From contig CM049306.1 of assembly GCA_026874595.1 (NCBI GenBank), positions 3,734,019 to 3,798,018 of the forward strand: a stretch of 64,000 nucleotides of DNA. Direction: 5' to 3'. Source of the DNA: Sipunculus nudus (Eukaryota; Annelida; Sipuncula; Golfingiida; Sipunculidae). The position numbers and the translations under genes were made by a program. Of this stretch, positions 1 through 10,790 are shown piece after piece (the first letter of the stretch is position 1; each line of letters begins with the position of its first letter). Under the pieces are notes generated by a model. The model was not told where the DNA came from, searched no databases, and saw nothing but the letters and a program-made list of their open reading frames with translations.

Positions 1-554
1 GCTAGTCTGGGGCTTTCGGGAAATGGAAAGTTCTCGGCTTGAGGTGAAAAGTTATTAATAAGGGGCTTTGTTTAGAACCAGGAGAGATAGGTGAGATATA
101 TTCCAGCGGACACAGAAGAGTGTAAGTCAGTTTGTGGAGGTCTTCCTATAATTGCGGCAGTTATAGCTTTTCTTCGAATTTATAACGAATTTTAATTAGT
201 CTTCAGTTTGCCTCTGGGATCACTACCCGAACTTCACTTTTGGATAACAACAAATTGATTTTGTGATTGAACTGGACTGTTATTCCTGAGAAGATTTATG
301 TGAACTGTTCATCTGGATTATATGCTTTAAAGTACCTGTTGTCGCCGTGACAGTGGTGGTTTCCAGGTGCTGTAGACTTTATTTATATACTTGTATTGAT
401 TTGCTGTTGTACTGTTGTTATACTGTGAAATTGTATTGATTTAGTGTATTGTAATGTTAAGATTGTTTTAAGAATAAATTATAATTATTTGTTAAGAAAA
501 ACCACTGACTACTTTATTTTTTCCCCTAGACATTTTACGCTACCTAGCATTACA
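1..554 (+). repeat. LTR-like segment, left part missing (unit 1)
   Basis: This is the 3' part of the segment present in full at 10110-10790, 20522-21202 and, in a longer form, 23881-24680. It contains an AATAAA signal at 473-478 and ends TTACA. The fourth copy leads into a gag-like frame starting with ATG at 24724, which is what marks these segments as LTR-like. The 5' boundary is not proven because all copies share upstream sequence. No clear primer binding site follows. Confidence 0.45.
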
Positions 555-1320
555 GAATCTGATTTTGTTTTATCTCAAAAACCAAATTTATGCTCATCAC
601 AACTACGTGATCTGTTGATATTTGGTTCCGTAACGAAAGGTTCATTAAAATATTAAGGGAAGAATGTGGTAATGGGGCCAGAAAGACTAATTTACTATCA
701 AAGACACGCAAGGATGTGTTTTGATGTTTATATTTAGCACTTATAGAGTTGTTTGATGCCTTCTACAATTTCACCAATACAACACCTGTACAGATCGGGG
801 CGACAACTGTGAACTTATTACAGTTCTGGATTCCGCAACAAGAAAAGCGCGAGTCGTTCATATTTCAAACAGTGGGTCTATGTACAGGTCTCGGTACGAT
901 ATTCAGAAAAAAACAAGTTGACAGAGATTTCATGTTATATGCTCGCGCTCCGAGAGTAAAAGCAGCTATGACATTCGAATAGGGGTGATATATGTGGTAT
1001 GATAACACACGGTTTTAATGAACCTTGTTGGTTCTGGGAAAACCGCAATCAGTTCTGACGTCACTGGGAAAAACCTTAGTTCAGCGAGGCGATGGTGTGG
1101 CGCTGAAGACCCGTACTAACGGTACTTCGCCAGTCCATGAAATAATAAGGCCAGAGTGGCAGTACCGACACTTAGCGTTACAACACCGAGAGAGAACGTT
1201 TGATTTTTCTGTCAAAGGGAACAATTAAGTCTTTACCATTTCATGGACAGGCCCAGTCTACCTTGGACCAATCTTTCCAAAACCCGGCATAGTTATTCCC
1301 TCCCCTATATAGTTGTGCAT
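555..1320. other. Unassigned sequence with small open frames
   Basis: Short frames at 749-982 and 1025-1228 (plus) recur in units 2 and 3 with no or almost no change. I recognise no family in them. The region probably belongs to the decayed internal part of the array-associated element. Copies lie at 10791-11556 and 21203-21968. Confidence 0.3.
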
Positions 1321-1740
1321 GACAAAGACAGGTGGCGCCACCAACAATCCTTTCTGTGCAGTACGAGTCTGGGTGTCTCCATATCTCAAAAGTGGTTCTA
1401 TGTATTAAGCTGAAATTTAGCATATTCATAGATCTTGGATCACTACACCTCGTGATCGAAACTCGTGGCGCTACCTTCAATCCTTTATGCGTATCTACCA
1501 TCTTTGCATTAGCATTCTGTTCGACTTAGTGATTGTTCAATTTACTTGGTTGGAATTGTGCATATCCATAGATCCTTGACACCTCCATCTCGTACACAAG
1601 ACTGGTGGCGCCATCTGCATTAGTTATTGTGTGGCTTCCATTCATACATTTGCTTTGGGCAAAAACTTCTCATATCTGAGGAGTGGTTCAAGGTATAAGT
1701 CTGAAAGTTGGCATGTCAATCCATCTTAGAAAGTTTTCTC
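1320..1740 (+). repeat. Dispersed GGTGGCGCC/GGCATGTCCATCCATC repeat
   Basis: A mollusc-type dispersed repeat with recurring blocks: GGTGGCGCCACC (1331-1342), GTGCATATCCATAGATC, TGGTGGCGCCATCTGCAT and GGCATGTCAATCCATC. Related blocks occur at 7.7-8.9 kb, 33.0-33.4 kb and, inverted, at 63.75-64.0 kb. No coding potential is visible. Unit 2 and 3 copies lie at 11556-11976 and 21968-22388. Confidence 0.6.
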
Positions 1741-2050
1741 GTAAGCCAGACAAATGTTTGGAATACCAAAGGTTGTAGGCCAATCATATATTTTTGTCCA
1801 AAGTTCCTTGGTATGATCACATTCATAGAATATATGTGTGATGGTTTCTTTCTTACTGTTGCAAAAAGTTCACTCTCTGTAATATCGGCTTTAGTCAAGA
1901 ATAGTTTTAATGCAAGAATACGATGCACAATTTTATATTGAAAATACTAGTATCTTAGTTTGTAGAAATTGTTATGTTATCAATATTCTGAAAAGCTTCA
2001 TGTATTTCATCTCTTGTGCACTCTTCTAAATCTCTTTGCCACATTAAATT
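1716..2050 (-). pseudogene. L1/Tx1-like LINE ORF2 C-terminal fragment
   Basis: Minus-strand translation shows pieces typical of the tail of L1/Tx1-group ORF2 proteins: a WQRDLEE block, then QYKIVHRIL, LFLTKADITESELFAT and a decayed Cys/His knuckle region in which the expected cysteines are lost. The pieces lie in more than one frame and are broken by stops, so this is a dead 3' fragment. The clade call is from motif recall, and other LINE groups are possible. Confidence 0.5.
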
Positions 2051-2101
2051 ACTATTTTAATCTATCTAATACTATTTTTATAGCATCAAAAGTTAGGTTT
2101 A

Positions 2102-2183
2102 CGCTGCCTGCAGGATTCGAACCTGAGCGGGCATAGCCCATTGGATTTCGAGTCCAACGCCTTAACCACTCGGCCAAGACTGC
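2102..2183 (-). tRNA. tRNA-Ser (anticodon CGA), unit 1
   Basis: The minus strand reads GCAGTCTTGGCCGAGTGG, an anticodon loop CTCGAAA within TTGGA/TCCAA, a long variable arm and a B box GGTTCGAATCC. Total length is 82 nt with the discriminator, typical of class II tRNA-Ser. The acceptor stem has one mismatch (position 3:70), so slight decay is possible. A TTTT run (plus AAAA at about 2085-2088) can terminate Pol III. Confidence 0.85.
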
Positions 2184-2249
2184 ACATAGTTTCGGGGGAG
2201 ACGTGATATATAAGTATGCGTATATATCAGTGGTGAATTGTATCCTTCA

Positions 2250-3015
2250 GCATTTTTTAGCTCAGCTGACTGAAAGTCTGTCTGTCCGTCCGTTTACAGG
2301 GCACAAATCATAATCATTTGACCTGGAATCTTCTTACTTGACATCCAGGGAGGCTCATGAAAAATCTCTTTGGAAACCTGAAATCTCTCTGTTTCTCATA
2401 TCCTCCGAGCTATGGGGCTCAGAAGTAACCTATCCCCCACCCCCAATAATAAAAACATTGATACAAAAGCACCAGTATCTGAACAACTAATGCATTGATC
2501 ACCATGATTCTTTGCATGTTTATTGGTCAAGGATTATTTTATCAGGTCCTGCAGAATGTTTTTTTTCTAATTTTAACACTTTGCTCTATTTGTGAGACCT
2601 TTCAAGATGCGGCCGTCCCTTAACAGGACATAAATCTTAACCCTTGGTCCGAGAATCTACAATCTTAACATCCCGGGACGTCGTGATAAATCTTCTTGAA
2701 ACCTGAAATAAGATCTCTGTTACCCATATTCTCCGAGCTATTGGGCTTGTAACTACCCCCCCCCCCCCCGAAAAATTGAAAATTTGATACCATAGCAAGG
2801 CACAATTCATAACCATTGGACCTAGAATTTCTTATTTGACATCCAGGGAGATCCCCTGAGAATTCTTCTTGGAAACCTGAAATTATGTCTCTGTTACGCA
2901 TATCCTTTAAGTTATGGCGTTTATGGGCACCCCCCCCCCCCCCGAATAATTGAAAATTTGATACCAAAGCAGGATACTGCCTGTGCCTGACCCAAGAAAA
3001 ATAATGATGCATAGT
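2250..3015 (+). repeat. Dispersed TTTAGCTCAGCTGACTG...GGGCACAAATC repeat
   Basis: The block begins TTTAGCTCAGCTGACTGAAA with TCTGTCCGTCCG, continues with GGGCACAAATCATAA, ACATCCAGGGAGG and CTCCGAGCTATGGGGCT, and is followed by degraded copies of itself separated by poly-C tracts (2756-2769, 2931-2943). The same family recurs at 35.57-36.1, 41.39-41.6, 43.38-43.6 and 54.77-56.26 kb. Frames through the poly-C runs (Gly-rich on minus) are artefacts. Confidence 0.7.
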
Positions 3016-3189
3016 AATCACCAAAAGCTTGCCAAAAGAAATACGTTTTTAAATTAGTTTTAAATGATACAAGAGTTGGAGATTATCTAAGTATAATGGG
3101 CTATGAAACGGAAGGAAACTTCCACCGACTTTCATATTACAATTTGGTACTTTAAGGAGATTTCCGCCAGCCGAGCGCAGCGTACGCAA

Positions 3190-3400
3190 AAGCCAAAGAT
3201 TATTATTTTTCCAGACAAATATGATGGAAGTAAGTCATGAAAATGGCACACAAAAACAGTAATTTGTATTGTATGCGGTACTTGACAGGAAGCCAATGGA
3301 GCTGTTTTAGCAGCGGCGTGACGTGGTCGGTCTTACGATTCTTAAGAATGAGACACGCAGCATTATTCTGGACCATCCGTAGATGAGGAAACGCCATTAC
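3190..3400 (-). pseudogene. CR1/L2-type LINE RT C-terminal fragment
   Basis: The minus frame contains TDHVTPLLKQLHWLPVKYRI, the hallmark block just after the RT domain in CR1/L2-group LINEs, preceded by QNNAACLI. Only about 60 residues survive and nothing upstream continues it. A close counterpart of the block, in longer form, is at 9087-9677. Confidence 0.65.
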
Positions 3401-3849
3401 ATGGAGCCGACATTATTATTAAACATGCAGTTACTATAAACGGAACATATATGCATGCTTGAGAGTTTATACTGTTGATGTTTCCAAAATTGGAATATCG
3501 ACATACGAATTCAGATTCAATGATAGCTCAAGTTTTAATATACCTTTTTACCGAGGACAACATTAATGAAAATTGTTCTGGCCCTCATCGGGAAATACCT
3601 ATCTTCAATGCGGAAAAAATAAAGAGGTTCCATCTGGAAAATTATATAAGTGAACCTGTACAAATAAACAGAATATAAATGTATTTTTTATTTGGTGAAT
3701 GGTGAATCAAATGAACACAAAGCTTGTGTCTTGACATCAAACTCTGTTAATTAACATTTTTTCCCCAGCAATGGCTGGATAGATTCTCACTAACATTTCG
3801 ATATATGTGTATGTGGCAGAAGAGTTATTTGTCAGGTTCTGTTAGCTTT
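3401..3849. other. No recognisable feature
   Basis: A 67-residue open frame (3475-3678, plus) has no family I recognise. The rest is AT-rich non-coding sequence. The unit 2 copy is at 13635-14083. Confidence 0.3.
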
Positions 3850-4670
3850 ACGAAGACCGAGTGCACGTGCACTCCCTCAAGGACGCACCTCAGCTGGTAG
3901 GCCAAGCTGTCGGGCCCTGATAGTCAACAGCGGCAGAGCCGGGTGTATTACGCCGGTAAGGAAGGGGATATGTCCAAAAATACTGCAGCTCGGTTGCTGA
4001 TGATCGTCCGGAGGAACCTGACCAGCTGTGTTCCCAGCGGGGACATCGAGCCAACAAGTGCCGGACGTTGACCCATCAGTCAGCAGGGCCAGGGAAACTA
4101 AACAACTCCAGAAGAATAAGGGCCCAATCTTTAGGGTAAAATGTAAGCAGTGTCCATTGTACAGGAAATGAAGGTTGGGGAGGAAATAATTTTATTTTAT
4201 ATATACTTCAAATTCAAGTTCTGGTGTAACAAGAGAAATAAAAAGTTGGGATGAGGATAATTGTCGTTTAAAATCTTTATCATATCTGCCAGTTAAATTT
4301 TGTTCCAAATCAGTGATAGCCTTGTGTGATACAGATAGCAGTATAAATATTATGTCAAGCTCATATTTCAATACTTTGCCAAGAAATGTAAGAACCTCAC
4401 TAATGCCAAGCTCATATGATACAGTTACAGTAGTAAACAACCAAGCTGTATATATTTTGGGCTCAGATAGGGTGAAACTTAAATTTTCTTTTGGAAAACA
4501 GAGCATTTATGTATATATCTTAAAAGAATCATCCCATCCATTTATTTTGGGGTCAGAATACATGCAAAAGAGGGGATTTGTCATAGATTATAGGGACAAT
4601 AGTATCAGGTTGATTAAAGCCAAGCTCAGATATAATAAACAGGAACCCTAGTAGGGGGTAAACTTCCGAA
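3850..4670 (+). pseudogene. Gypsy-type gag zinc knuckle and retropepsin remnant
   Basis: Around 4027-4068 a frame reads LCSQRGHRANKCR, a CX4HX4C zinc-knuckle remnant with the first Cys of CX2C missing. About 250 bp later the open frame 4313-4651 reads ALCDTDSSINIMS and, near its end, FILGSEYMQKRGFVIDY. These match the active-site and C-terminal blocks of a Gypsy aspartic protease (A-L-x-D-T-G-S and I-L-G). The catalytic DTG is DTD here, so it is probably inactive. Neither RT nor integrase follows. Confidence 0.6.
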
Positions 4671-5821
4671 ATATATTACCACAGGTTTACAGGACGTGTA
4701 CTGTGAACAACACCAAGCATAACTTAATGGTAGCCATGTTTGTAGCTACTGTACACAATAATGTAATACGATATATACATACTAATTATATATACATACA
4801 TACATACATATTATATATAGGAGCTTCAGTTCAATATATAGGAAAATTTTTATATGAAATTGTCTTTAGATCAGTATTGTAGTTAGAAATGTGAACCTAA
4901 AGTATATCCATATGGACATATTTAGTGAATTAAGAAGAAAAAAAACTTTACTATTACCACGTGGATGGACTTTTTCATGACTGGTGAGAAAAAGTGAGCA
5001 AGAATACATGGATATATATGTGAAATTCACGTGGAGCTCATTCCCCCGTTCCCCTGGATCCCAAGGAACGTAACAAGCCATCTATACATCTGAGGCCTGA
5101 TTGGCAACGCGACGATTGGCCAAGGTGTTCCAAATGCTCCATCAAGCAGTCAACATCTGGCGAAACGTGTTCCTGAATCGATGAGAGTGCCTTGGTCGAA
5201 TAGACTATACTATAGATATAGATCCTAGGACCAGTGCTTAGATTAGGCCTACTTTTTGACCATGTTTAGCAGGGCCGGATACAGAGAGGGGGTTTGGTCT
5301 GAGGGTTTGACCCCCTACCCACTTACATACCTTAAAATATGTTTTTCTACAAACCTCAGAACATAATAAAATACACTTATTTCAGTCGTACTATGTAATT
5401 TAAAGTAAATTACCTCCTATTAGGTCATTACTTGACATATAGAAATTGTTTTCTAAAAGCATGTTTTGTTCATTTAGTATTAGAATTTAGTAGCTTACAG
5501 TTATAGTATATATTCTGTTTTAAAACATATCAGTATTCCAAGTGTAACAATTAGAAGAAGTGAACTCTATCAGTGAACTTTATCTAACTATTGAATAGAT
5601 CTCGATCAACAGGTAAAACGCATCTGATCTATCTTTTAGCACCTGTCAGTTTTCCTGCCTACTCTTAGTCTAACGGGTTACTTAAACAGACTTATTTTTA
5701 AAGCAGTGGCTAAATAGGTAGGTTTTGTAAGTCGTAATGAAAAGCCTTTTTTGATTGGTTAAGTGTATCGTTTAGTTTTCACTATAGAATACTACGGCTG
5801 TGCTTTTGTTGGGGGAAAAAA
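4671..5821. other. Non-coding, with TA/TACA microsatellite
   Basis: No gene is seen. A TATATACA/TACATACA simple repeat lies at about 4765-4820. Near 5472 unit 1 has 11 bp where unit 2 carries about 188 bp of unrelated sequence. Confidence 0.5.
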
Positions 5822-5912
5822 TTCCCGCGAACCGGAATCGAACCAGTGACCTAAGGATATCTGTAATCGTCCCACTACAGTCCTCCGCTTTACCAGCTGA
5901 GCTATCACGGGA
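5822..5912 (-). tRNA. tRNA-Tyr (anticodon GTA) with intron, unit 1
   Basis: The minus strand reads TCCCGTGATAGCTCAGCTGG, then GAGGACTGTAG, an intron of about 16 nt, ATCCTTAGGTC and GGTTCGATTCC. The acceptor TCCCGTG pairs with CGCGGGA, and the discriminator is A. The intron contains TACAG, able to pair with the anticodon region CTGTA, as in other eukaryotic tRNA-Tyr introns. A TTTTTT terminator (plus AAAAAA, about 5816-5821) follows directly. Splicing would need the usual tRNA endonuclease. Confidence 0.93.
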
Positions 5913-6063
5913 TGTGGGACAGCAGAGGTAACAACAATGAATCCCTCCAAAAGTGGTTGTTCACATACCACGTCACGCATGTATTGATTGCACAGACCTT
6001 CTCTCGCGTACTTTGGACAACATTGATATGACACTTCGCTACGAGAGAACGATGTGCATAGCA

Positions 6064-6145
6064 GACGAGGTGGCCGAGTGGTTAAGGCGTTGGACTGCTA
6101 ATCCACTGGGCTCTGCCCGCGTAGGTTCGAATCCCATCCTCGTCG
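6064..6145 (+). tRNA. tRNA-Ser (anticodon GCT), unit 1
   Basis: GACGAGG pairs with CCTCGTC, the discriminator is G, the anticodon loop is CTGCTAA, the variable arm is long, and the B box is GGTTCGAATCC. Length is 82 nt. It is followed after only 5 bp (CTCCT) by tRNA-Ala, with no T-run between, so the two are probably transcribed together. Confidence 0.93.
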
Positions 6146-6150
6146 CTCCT

Positions 6151-6222
6151 GGGGATGTAGCTCAGTGGTAGAGCGCACGCTTTGCATGTGTGAGGCCCCG
6201 GGTTCAATCCCCGGCATCTCCA
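6151..6222 (+). tRNA. tRNA-Ala (anticodon TGC), unit 1
   Basis: GGGGATG pairs with CATCTCC (one G-U), the A box region is TAGCTCAGTGG, the anticodon loop is TTGCATG, the B box is GGTTCAATCCC, and the discriminator is A. A TTTTT Pol III terminator lies at 6224-6228. It is the downstream member of the Ser(GCT)-Ala(TGC) pair. Confidence 0.95.
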
Positions 6223-6228
6223 CTTTTT

Positions 6229-6880
6229 CATGTTTTCTCGTTTGGGGGTGATTCAAATGATTCCCTCAGATCCTGACCTTCAATAAAATGGCAATCTCAG
6301 ACCATAACAATCAGTCAGACCATTTGAGATCGGCCATATTTGAGTAGTATAACATACTTGGTCAGATTCAAGATACATCGTCGGTACTAACTTGGGCACG
6401 AACTACAAATACTAACGATTATGCGAACACCATTTCATAATATATTAGAAATTTTATATAAAACATAAACAAGCTTTATCATGGTAAGCAACATAATGTG
6501 AACCAGGAATAGTAAGGTTCATGTTAAAATGAAAGTGGGCCATATGAAACAATTCTGCGAAGTTAAAGGATACAGGAATAATCAAAGATTTTAAGTAAAA
6601 AAATGTACATTTAAATTAACTTATACGTATCCCTAATAACATTTCTTGTCTTTATCATTATTGGTCTTTATTTTATCCACAAAAAGAAGTTTTTGCGGAT
6701 ACTATGTATTTTGCGGGGGTTCTGTCGCCGCCGCCGTCGTTTCCGGACAACTCCTCTGAGACCCTTAGACCTAGCCCTGCTATGGCGTTAGTATTTTTGT
6801 TTGCTACTACAAATTCGTAAATAATACGTGATTCCATGCACCGATACACGTAGCTTAGTGCTTACTCTTATAAGTAATGC
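6229..6880. other. No recognisable feature
   Basis: AT-rich spacer with a short GCCGCCGCC run near 6727. I see no coding frame, RNA or mobile-element end. The unit 2 copy is at 16640-17291. Confidence 0.4.
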
Positions 6881-7520
6881 CCTGTAAGCTTGGCTGGTGA
6901 ATCCCTGCTATTAGCATATCAGTGCGTCACAAGGCTCTTTCACAACCTGGCGATATCCTCTTATTTGCATATTACTACGTCAAGCTTTTTGTGCAGAAGC
7001 AAAATCAACAGATCCAATTATGCGCTTGTGCTTGGTCACATTTGCAGCGAAATCATGTATTCAGGGAAGCTGGACACGTCGCAGTGCTTGCAAATAATTT
7101 ACCAGTATCAATCAGAGTTTCTTCACTTACCTACATGATTAAAGTTTGTTGCCCTCCGATGTGTTTGCTCTTATAACTAACGCCCTGTCAGCTTCGGGGG
7201 CGGGGGGGAATCCCTGCTATTTGCATATCAGATCGTCAATAGGCTCTTTGGCGTCCTGGCGATATCCTCTCATTTGCATATTACTACTTCACGCTTTTTG
7301 TGCAGAAGGTCAGGCAATCAACAGATCCAAACACACGCATTTTCTTGGCCACATTGATTTGCAGAAAAATCACGTATTCAGGGAAGCTGGACATGTCGCA
7401 CTGCTTGCAAATAACTGTATCCGCAGACAAGTCGGGATACTATGGTTTAAGCACGGTCGCCGTATGTACGCGATAACTAATAAAATAGTTCACGGATCTT
7501 TACCAAACTTGACATGTGCA
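6880..7520 (+). repeat. 309-bp tandem repeat, two copies, with octamer motifs
   Basis: The block CTTATAA.TAA.GCCCTGT.AGCTT ... GGCGATATCCTC ... GCAGAAG occurs twice, with GGCGATATCCTC at about 6949 and 7258. ATTTGCAT octamers occur in both copies. Frames across it change rapidly between array units. The unit 2 copy is 17291-17932, where a G-run replaces the interrupted G-run of unit 1. Confidence 0.6.
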
Positions 7521-8870
7521 TAGATATGGATAAGAGGACAAAGCCTATTTAAATGGGGTCATAATCTTAACTAGGAGAGTGACCTTGACTTTGAATAGAT
7601 CCATTTTTGGGGAAAATCACACTAATTTTAAAATATCTAAAAAAGTCTTGCATGGATTAATCCAAAAATCAACTTGACCGGAGGTCTTGGATAGTGTTGT
7701 CATGTTTCGGAAACTGGTGGCGCCACCTAGTATCCTTTTCTTGTTTTCATGCCGTTTAATACCCCCATCATTACCACTTAATAGTACTGTGAGCATAATA
7801 AGTAAAAAACTAATGAACAGATTTCTTTCACGTTATGCATATACATAAAAATGGGTTATGGGATGATGTATATTTTAATGTCGTGACCTTTCATATGAGA
7901 GTAGCCTTAACCTGAATATTGCCATATATGGTGAAAGTCACACAAAATCATAAATATCTCAATAAGGGATGCATGGATTGGTCCAAAAATCAAATTGACC
8001 GAAGATCTTGGATAGCTTTGTCATGTGCGGAAGACAGGTGGCGCCACCTTCTGTCTTTTACTTGTTTTCGCGCCTTTTAATACCCCAACATTGCCACTTG
8101 ACAGTACTGTGAGCATTATAAGTCTAAAACTAATGGACAGATTGGGCTGAAATTATGCATGTCCATTGATCCGACTACTCCATCTTTTACTCAAGATTGG
8201 TGGTGCCATCTATAGTCTTTTTGCCGTGGTATCAATCTGTACATATGCTTAGGATGAAAATTGCTCATATCCCCGGTGTTGTTCAAGCTATTGGTATGAA
8301 ATTTGGCATGTCCATCCATCTTTGAAAGTTTTCTCGTAAACCAGACGGTTGGCGCCACCTACCTTCCTTTTTTTTGTAGAATAAATTCATGCCCTTTTCT
8401 GAAGAGTGATTTGCCCTATTGGCCTGAAATTGTGCATATCCATAGATATCTGCAATCGTTTTGCCGTGGCGTCTATCATCTGTCTTGCTGATATCTCCGG
8501 AGTGGTTCAAGGTATTGGTCTGAAATTTGGCATGTCTATCCACCTTTGAAAATTTTCTACTAAACCAGAGAGGTGACGCTACCTACCTTCCCGATTCCGT
8601 AGAATAAATTAATGCTTTTTTTTCTTAGGAGTGGTGTGCCGTATTGGTCTGAAACTTTGCATGTCCATAGATCTTGGCCTCCTCCACCTTGTACTCAAGA
8701 CTAGTGGAGCCATCTGCCATTTTTTTCATGTGGTGTTCATCTGTCCATTTGTTATAGGTATAAATTGCTCATATCCGAGGAGTCGTTCAATGTGTTGGTC
8801 TCCAATTTGGCATGTACATCGAGCTTGGAGAGTTCTTCTCTCAGAGTATCTTCACTTACTATAAAGTTTG
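7420..8870 (+). repeat. Composite dispersed repeat
   Basis: It starts with the CAGACAAGTCGGGATACTATGG family (also at 31.8 and 41.87 kb). It then passes through two copies of a block with GTGACCTT...GGTGGCGCCACC (7716-7727 and 8037-8048), followed by several GGCATGTCCATCCATCTT/GTAGAATAAATT modules. No protein family is recognisable. Confidence 0.6.
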
Positions 8871-9080
8871 TTGCCCTCGGAAATGTTAAAGTAAGAGTTT
8901 TAGGTGGACCCTTATGAAAAAGCCGTGTATGGTTCCGAATAGGGGGAACATTCGGAATCGTATAAGTGACTTATAATGCGGTGTCATCATCAGATAATTA
9001 CCTTTTCGTTGCCTTTGGATATTTTATAAAACTTCTGAAAGGTACTCTGTAGTTGTGTGAACAAATAGCGCTAGAAACCT

Positions 9081-9832
9081 TGGGTAGTGTTTGACCAAGG
9101 GCTTTGCCTTGACAAACATGTAAATAATATTTGTAGTTTGGCTTTTTACCACCTGCGTAATATAGCTAGGATAAAGGGTTTCCTAACTCAAGATTCACTA
9201 ATGACATTTATTTATGCGTTCATCAGTTCAAGGATTGACTGTTCCAACTCTTTGCTATGTGGTCTTCCTAGCAAGTTACTGGAGCGGCTACAGAGAGTGT
9301 CGAATGCAGCTGCTAGGCTTGTAACTGGTGCCAAGAAGCGCGACCACATCACACCAATACTTAAAGAACTCCATTGGCTCCCGGTGCGACAGCGCATTGA
9401 TTTTAACATTTTATTATTAGTATACAAAGCCATAAATGGTCACATAAGGAACCTCTTAACTTTTTATGTTCCAGTCAGGCAGCTTAGGTCATCTGACCAA
9501 GGGATTTTAGTGATTCTTAAAGCACGAAGTGAGATGTGTCGTTCGAGAGCTTTCTCAGCTGTGGCACCAAGGTTATGGAATGAACTTCCGCACTCAATCA
9601 GAGCTTCACTATCTTTAGCTTCTTTTAGAAGAAATCTTAAAACTTACCTTTTTATATTAGCTTTTGGTAGTTCTTAGAAATTAGGGTTTTCTTTTAGGAA
9701 TCTTTGCTTAAGTAGGAATCTACATTTTATGTTTTAGTAAAACTGTGCTTTGTGTTTTGTAAAGCGATTTTGATAACTATTTTGTTGAATTAGCGCTGTA
9801 TAAATTAAATATATTATATTATATTATATGAT
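9081..9832 (+). pseudogene. CR1/L2-type LINE 3' end, unit 1
   Basis: The open frame 9087-9677 encodes the C-terminal part of a non-LTR reverse transcriptase protein: FDQ near the start, NAAARLVTGAKKRDHITP, LKELHWLPVRQRIDF, RAFSAVAPRLWNELP and a basic tail. Everything upstream (endonuclease and RT catalytic core) is missing, as in a 5'-truncated insertion. The 3' UTR contains GTAAAGCGATTTTGATAACT and TTAGCGCTGTATAAAT and ends in an ATATT-type simple tail, typical of CR1/L2 3' ends. It is dead but with its frame open. Confidence 0.85.
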
Positions 9833-10109
9833 ACAATGTACATCTTAGTTGCTTACACATCCTAAATCAAGAGAATTAATTTTAACATCGAGAAGAAGTC
9901 GCCATGATTGTATGAACTGCATTACAGTCTATGCTACGAGATTTAGACTGCCCCCCTGCTCCGATATTATCGCAGTTGGAACTGGAAAAAAATGGGCGTT
10001 AATAGGGGACCGTGAAGAGTACCAGTTGATCAACGTTAGCTCACAACAAGTTAATAAAGTTTGTAATGGTTTATTCAGGGCGGGCTTATAAGGATCTTAG
10101 GGGATAATG

Positions 10110-10790
10110 TATTACAGATGTCTCTTTAATTGTATGCAGCAATCTTACATGTGTATGTGCAGCGCTAGCATGGCCGTTGCTATGGCGGCATAGCCCGGCC
10201 CACGCGTGGGGTCTGACGTGTAAACACAGCAGTCATGCTAGTCTGGGGCTTTCGGGAAATGGAAAGTTCTCGGCTTGAGGTGAAAAGTTATTAATAAGGG
10301 GCTTTGTTTAGAACCAGGAGAGATAGGTGAGATATATTCCAGCGGACACAGAAGAGTGTAAGTCAGTTTGTGGAGGTCTTCCTATAATTGCGGCAGTTAT
10401 AGCTTTTCTTCGAATTTATAACGAATTTTAATTAGTCTTCAGTTTGCCTCTGGGATCACTACCCGAACTTCACTTTTGGATAACAACAAATTGATTTTGT
10501 GATTGAACTGGACTGTTATTCCTGAGAAGATTTATGTGAACTGTTCATCTGGATTATATGCTTTAAAGTACCTGTTGTCGCCGTGACAGTGGTGGTTTCC
10601 AGGTGCTGTAGACTTTATTTATATACTTGTATTGATTTGCTGTTGTACTGTTGTTATACTGTGAAATTGTATTGATTTAGTGTATTGTAATGTTAAGATT
10701 GTTTTAAGAATAAATTATAATTATTTGTTAAGAAAAACCACTGACTACTTTATTTTTTCCCCTAGACATTTTACGCTACCTAGCATTACA
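10110..10790 (+). repeat. LTR-like segment at unit 1/2 junction (681 bp)
   Basis: It runs from TATTACAGATGTC (TGTTACAG in the other copies) to TAGCATTACA, with AATAAA about 80 bp before its end. It is nearly identical to 20522-21202 and differs from 23881-24680 mainly by lacking about 120 bp after GGGGCTTTC. Its presence at every junction suggests LTR-LTR recombination made the array. TG...CA ends are seen; the primer site is not. Confidence 0.5.

Larger units (their letters stand above)
1..10236. repeat. Tandem array unit 1 (10.24 kb)
   Basis: The sequence starting at base 1 recurs at 10237 and 20649, so the first 20.6 kb is a head-to-tail duplication of a unit of about 10.3 kb. Encoded small frames in the first 5 kb are identical between units 1 and 2, while 6.9-10 kb shows scattered substitutions. 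The unit carries four tRNA genes plus retroelement remnants and no recognisable host protein gene. Identical small ORFs between units reflect recent duplication, not coding constraint. A duplicated-haplotype assembly artefact cannot be excluded from sequence alone. Confidence 0.95.

Noticed and set aside
749-982. 77-residue frame repeated identically in three units, as a candidate conserved gene
   Set aside because: Identity is explained by recent duplication of the whole unit, non-coding sequence is equally identical, and no family is recognisable.
2665-3024. Minus-strand frame with Gly-rich stretches
   Set aside because: The glycines come from poly-C tracts within a dispersed repeat. Tract length differs between units and shifts the frame.
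3985-4030. CTGATGA near GGAAC as a possible hammerhead
   Set aside because: The second core block reads GGAAC, not GAAA, and no stem I partner closes it.
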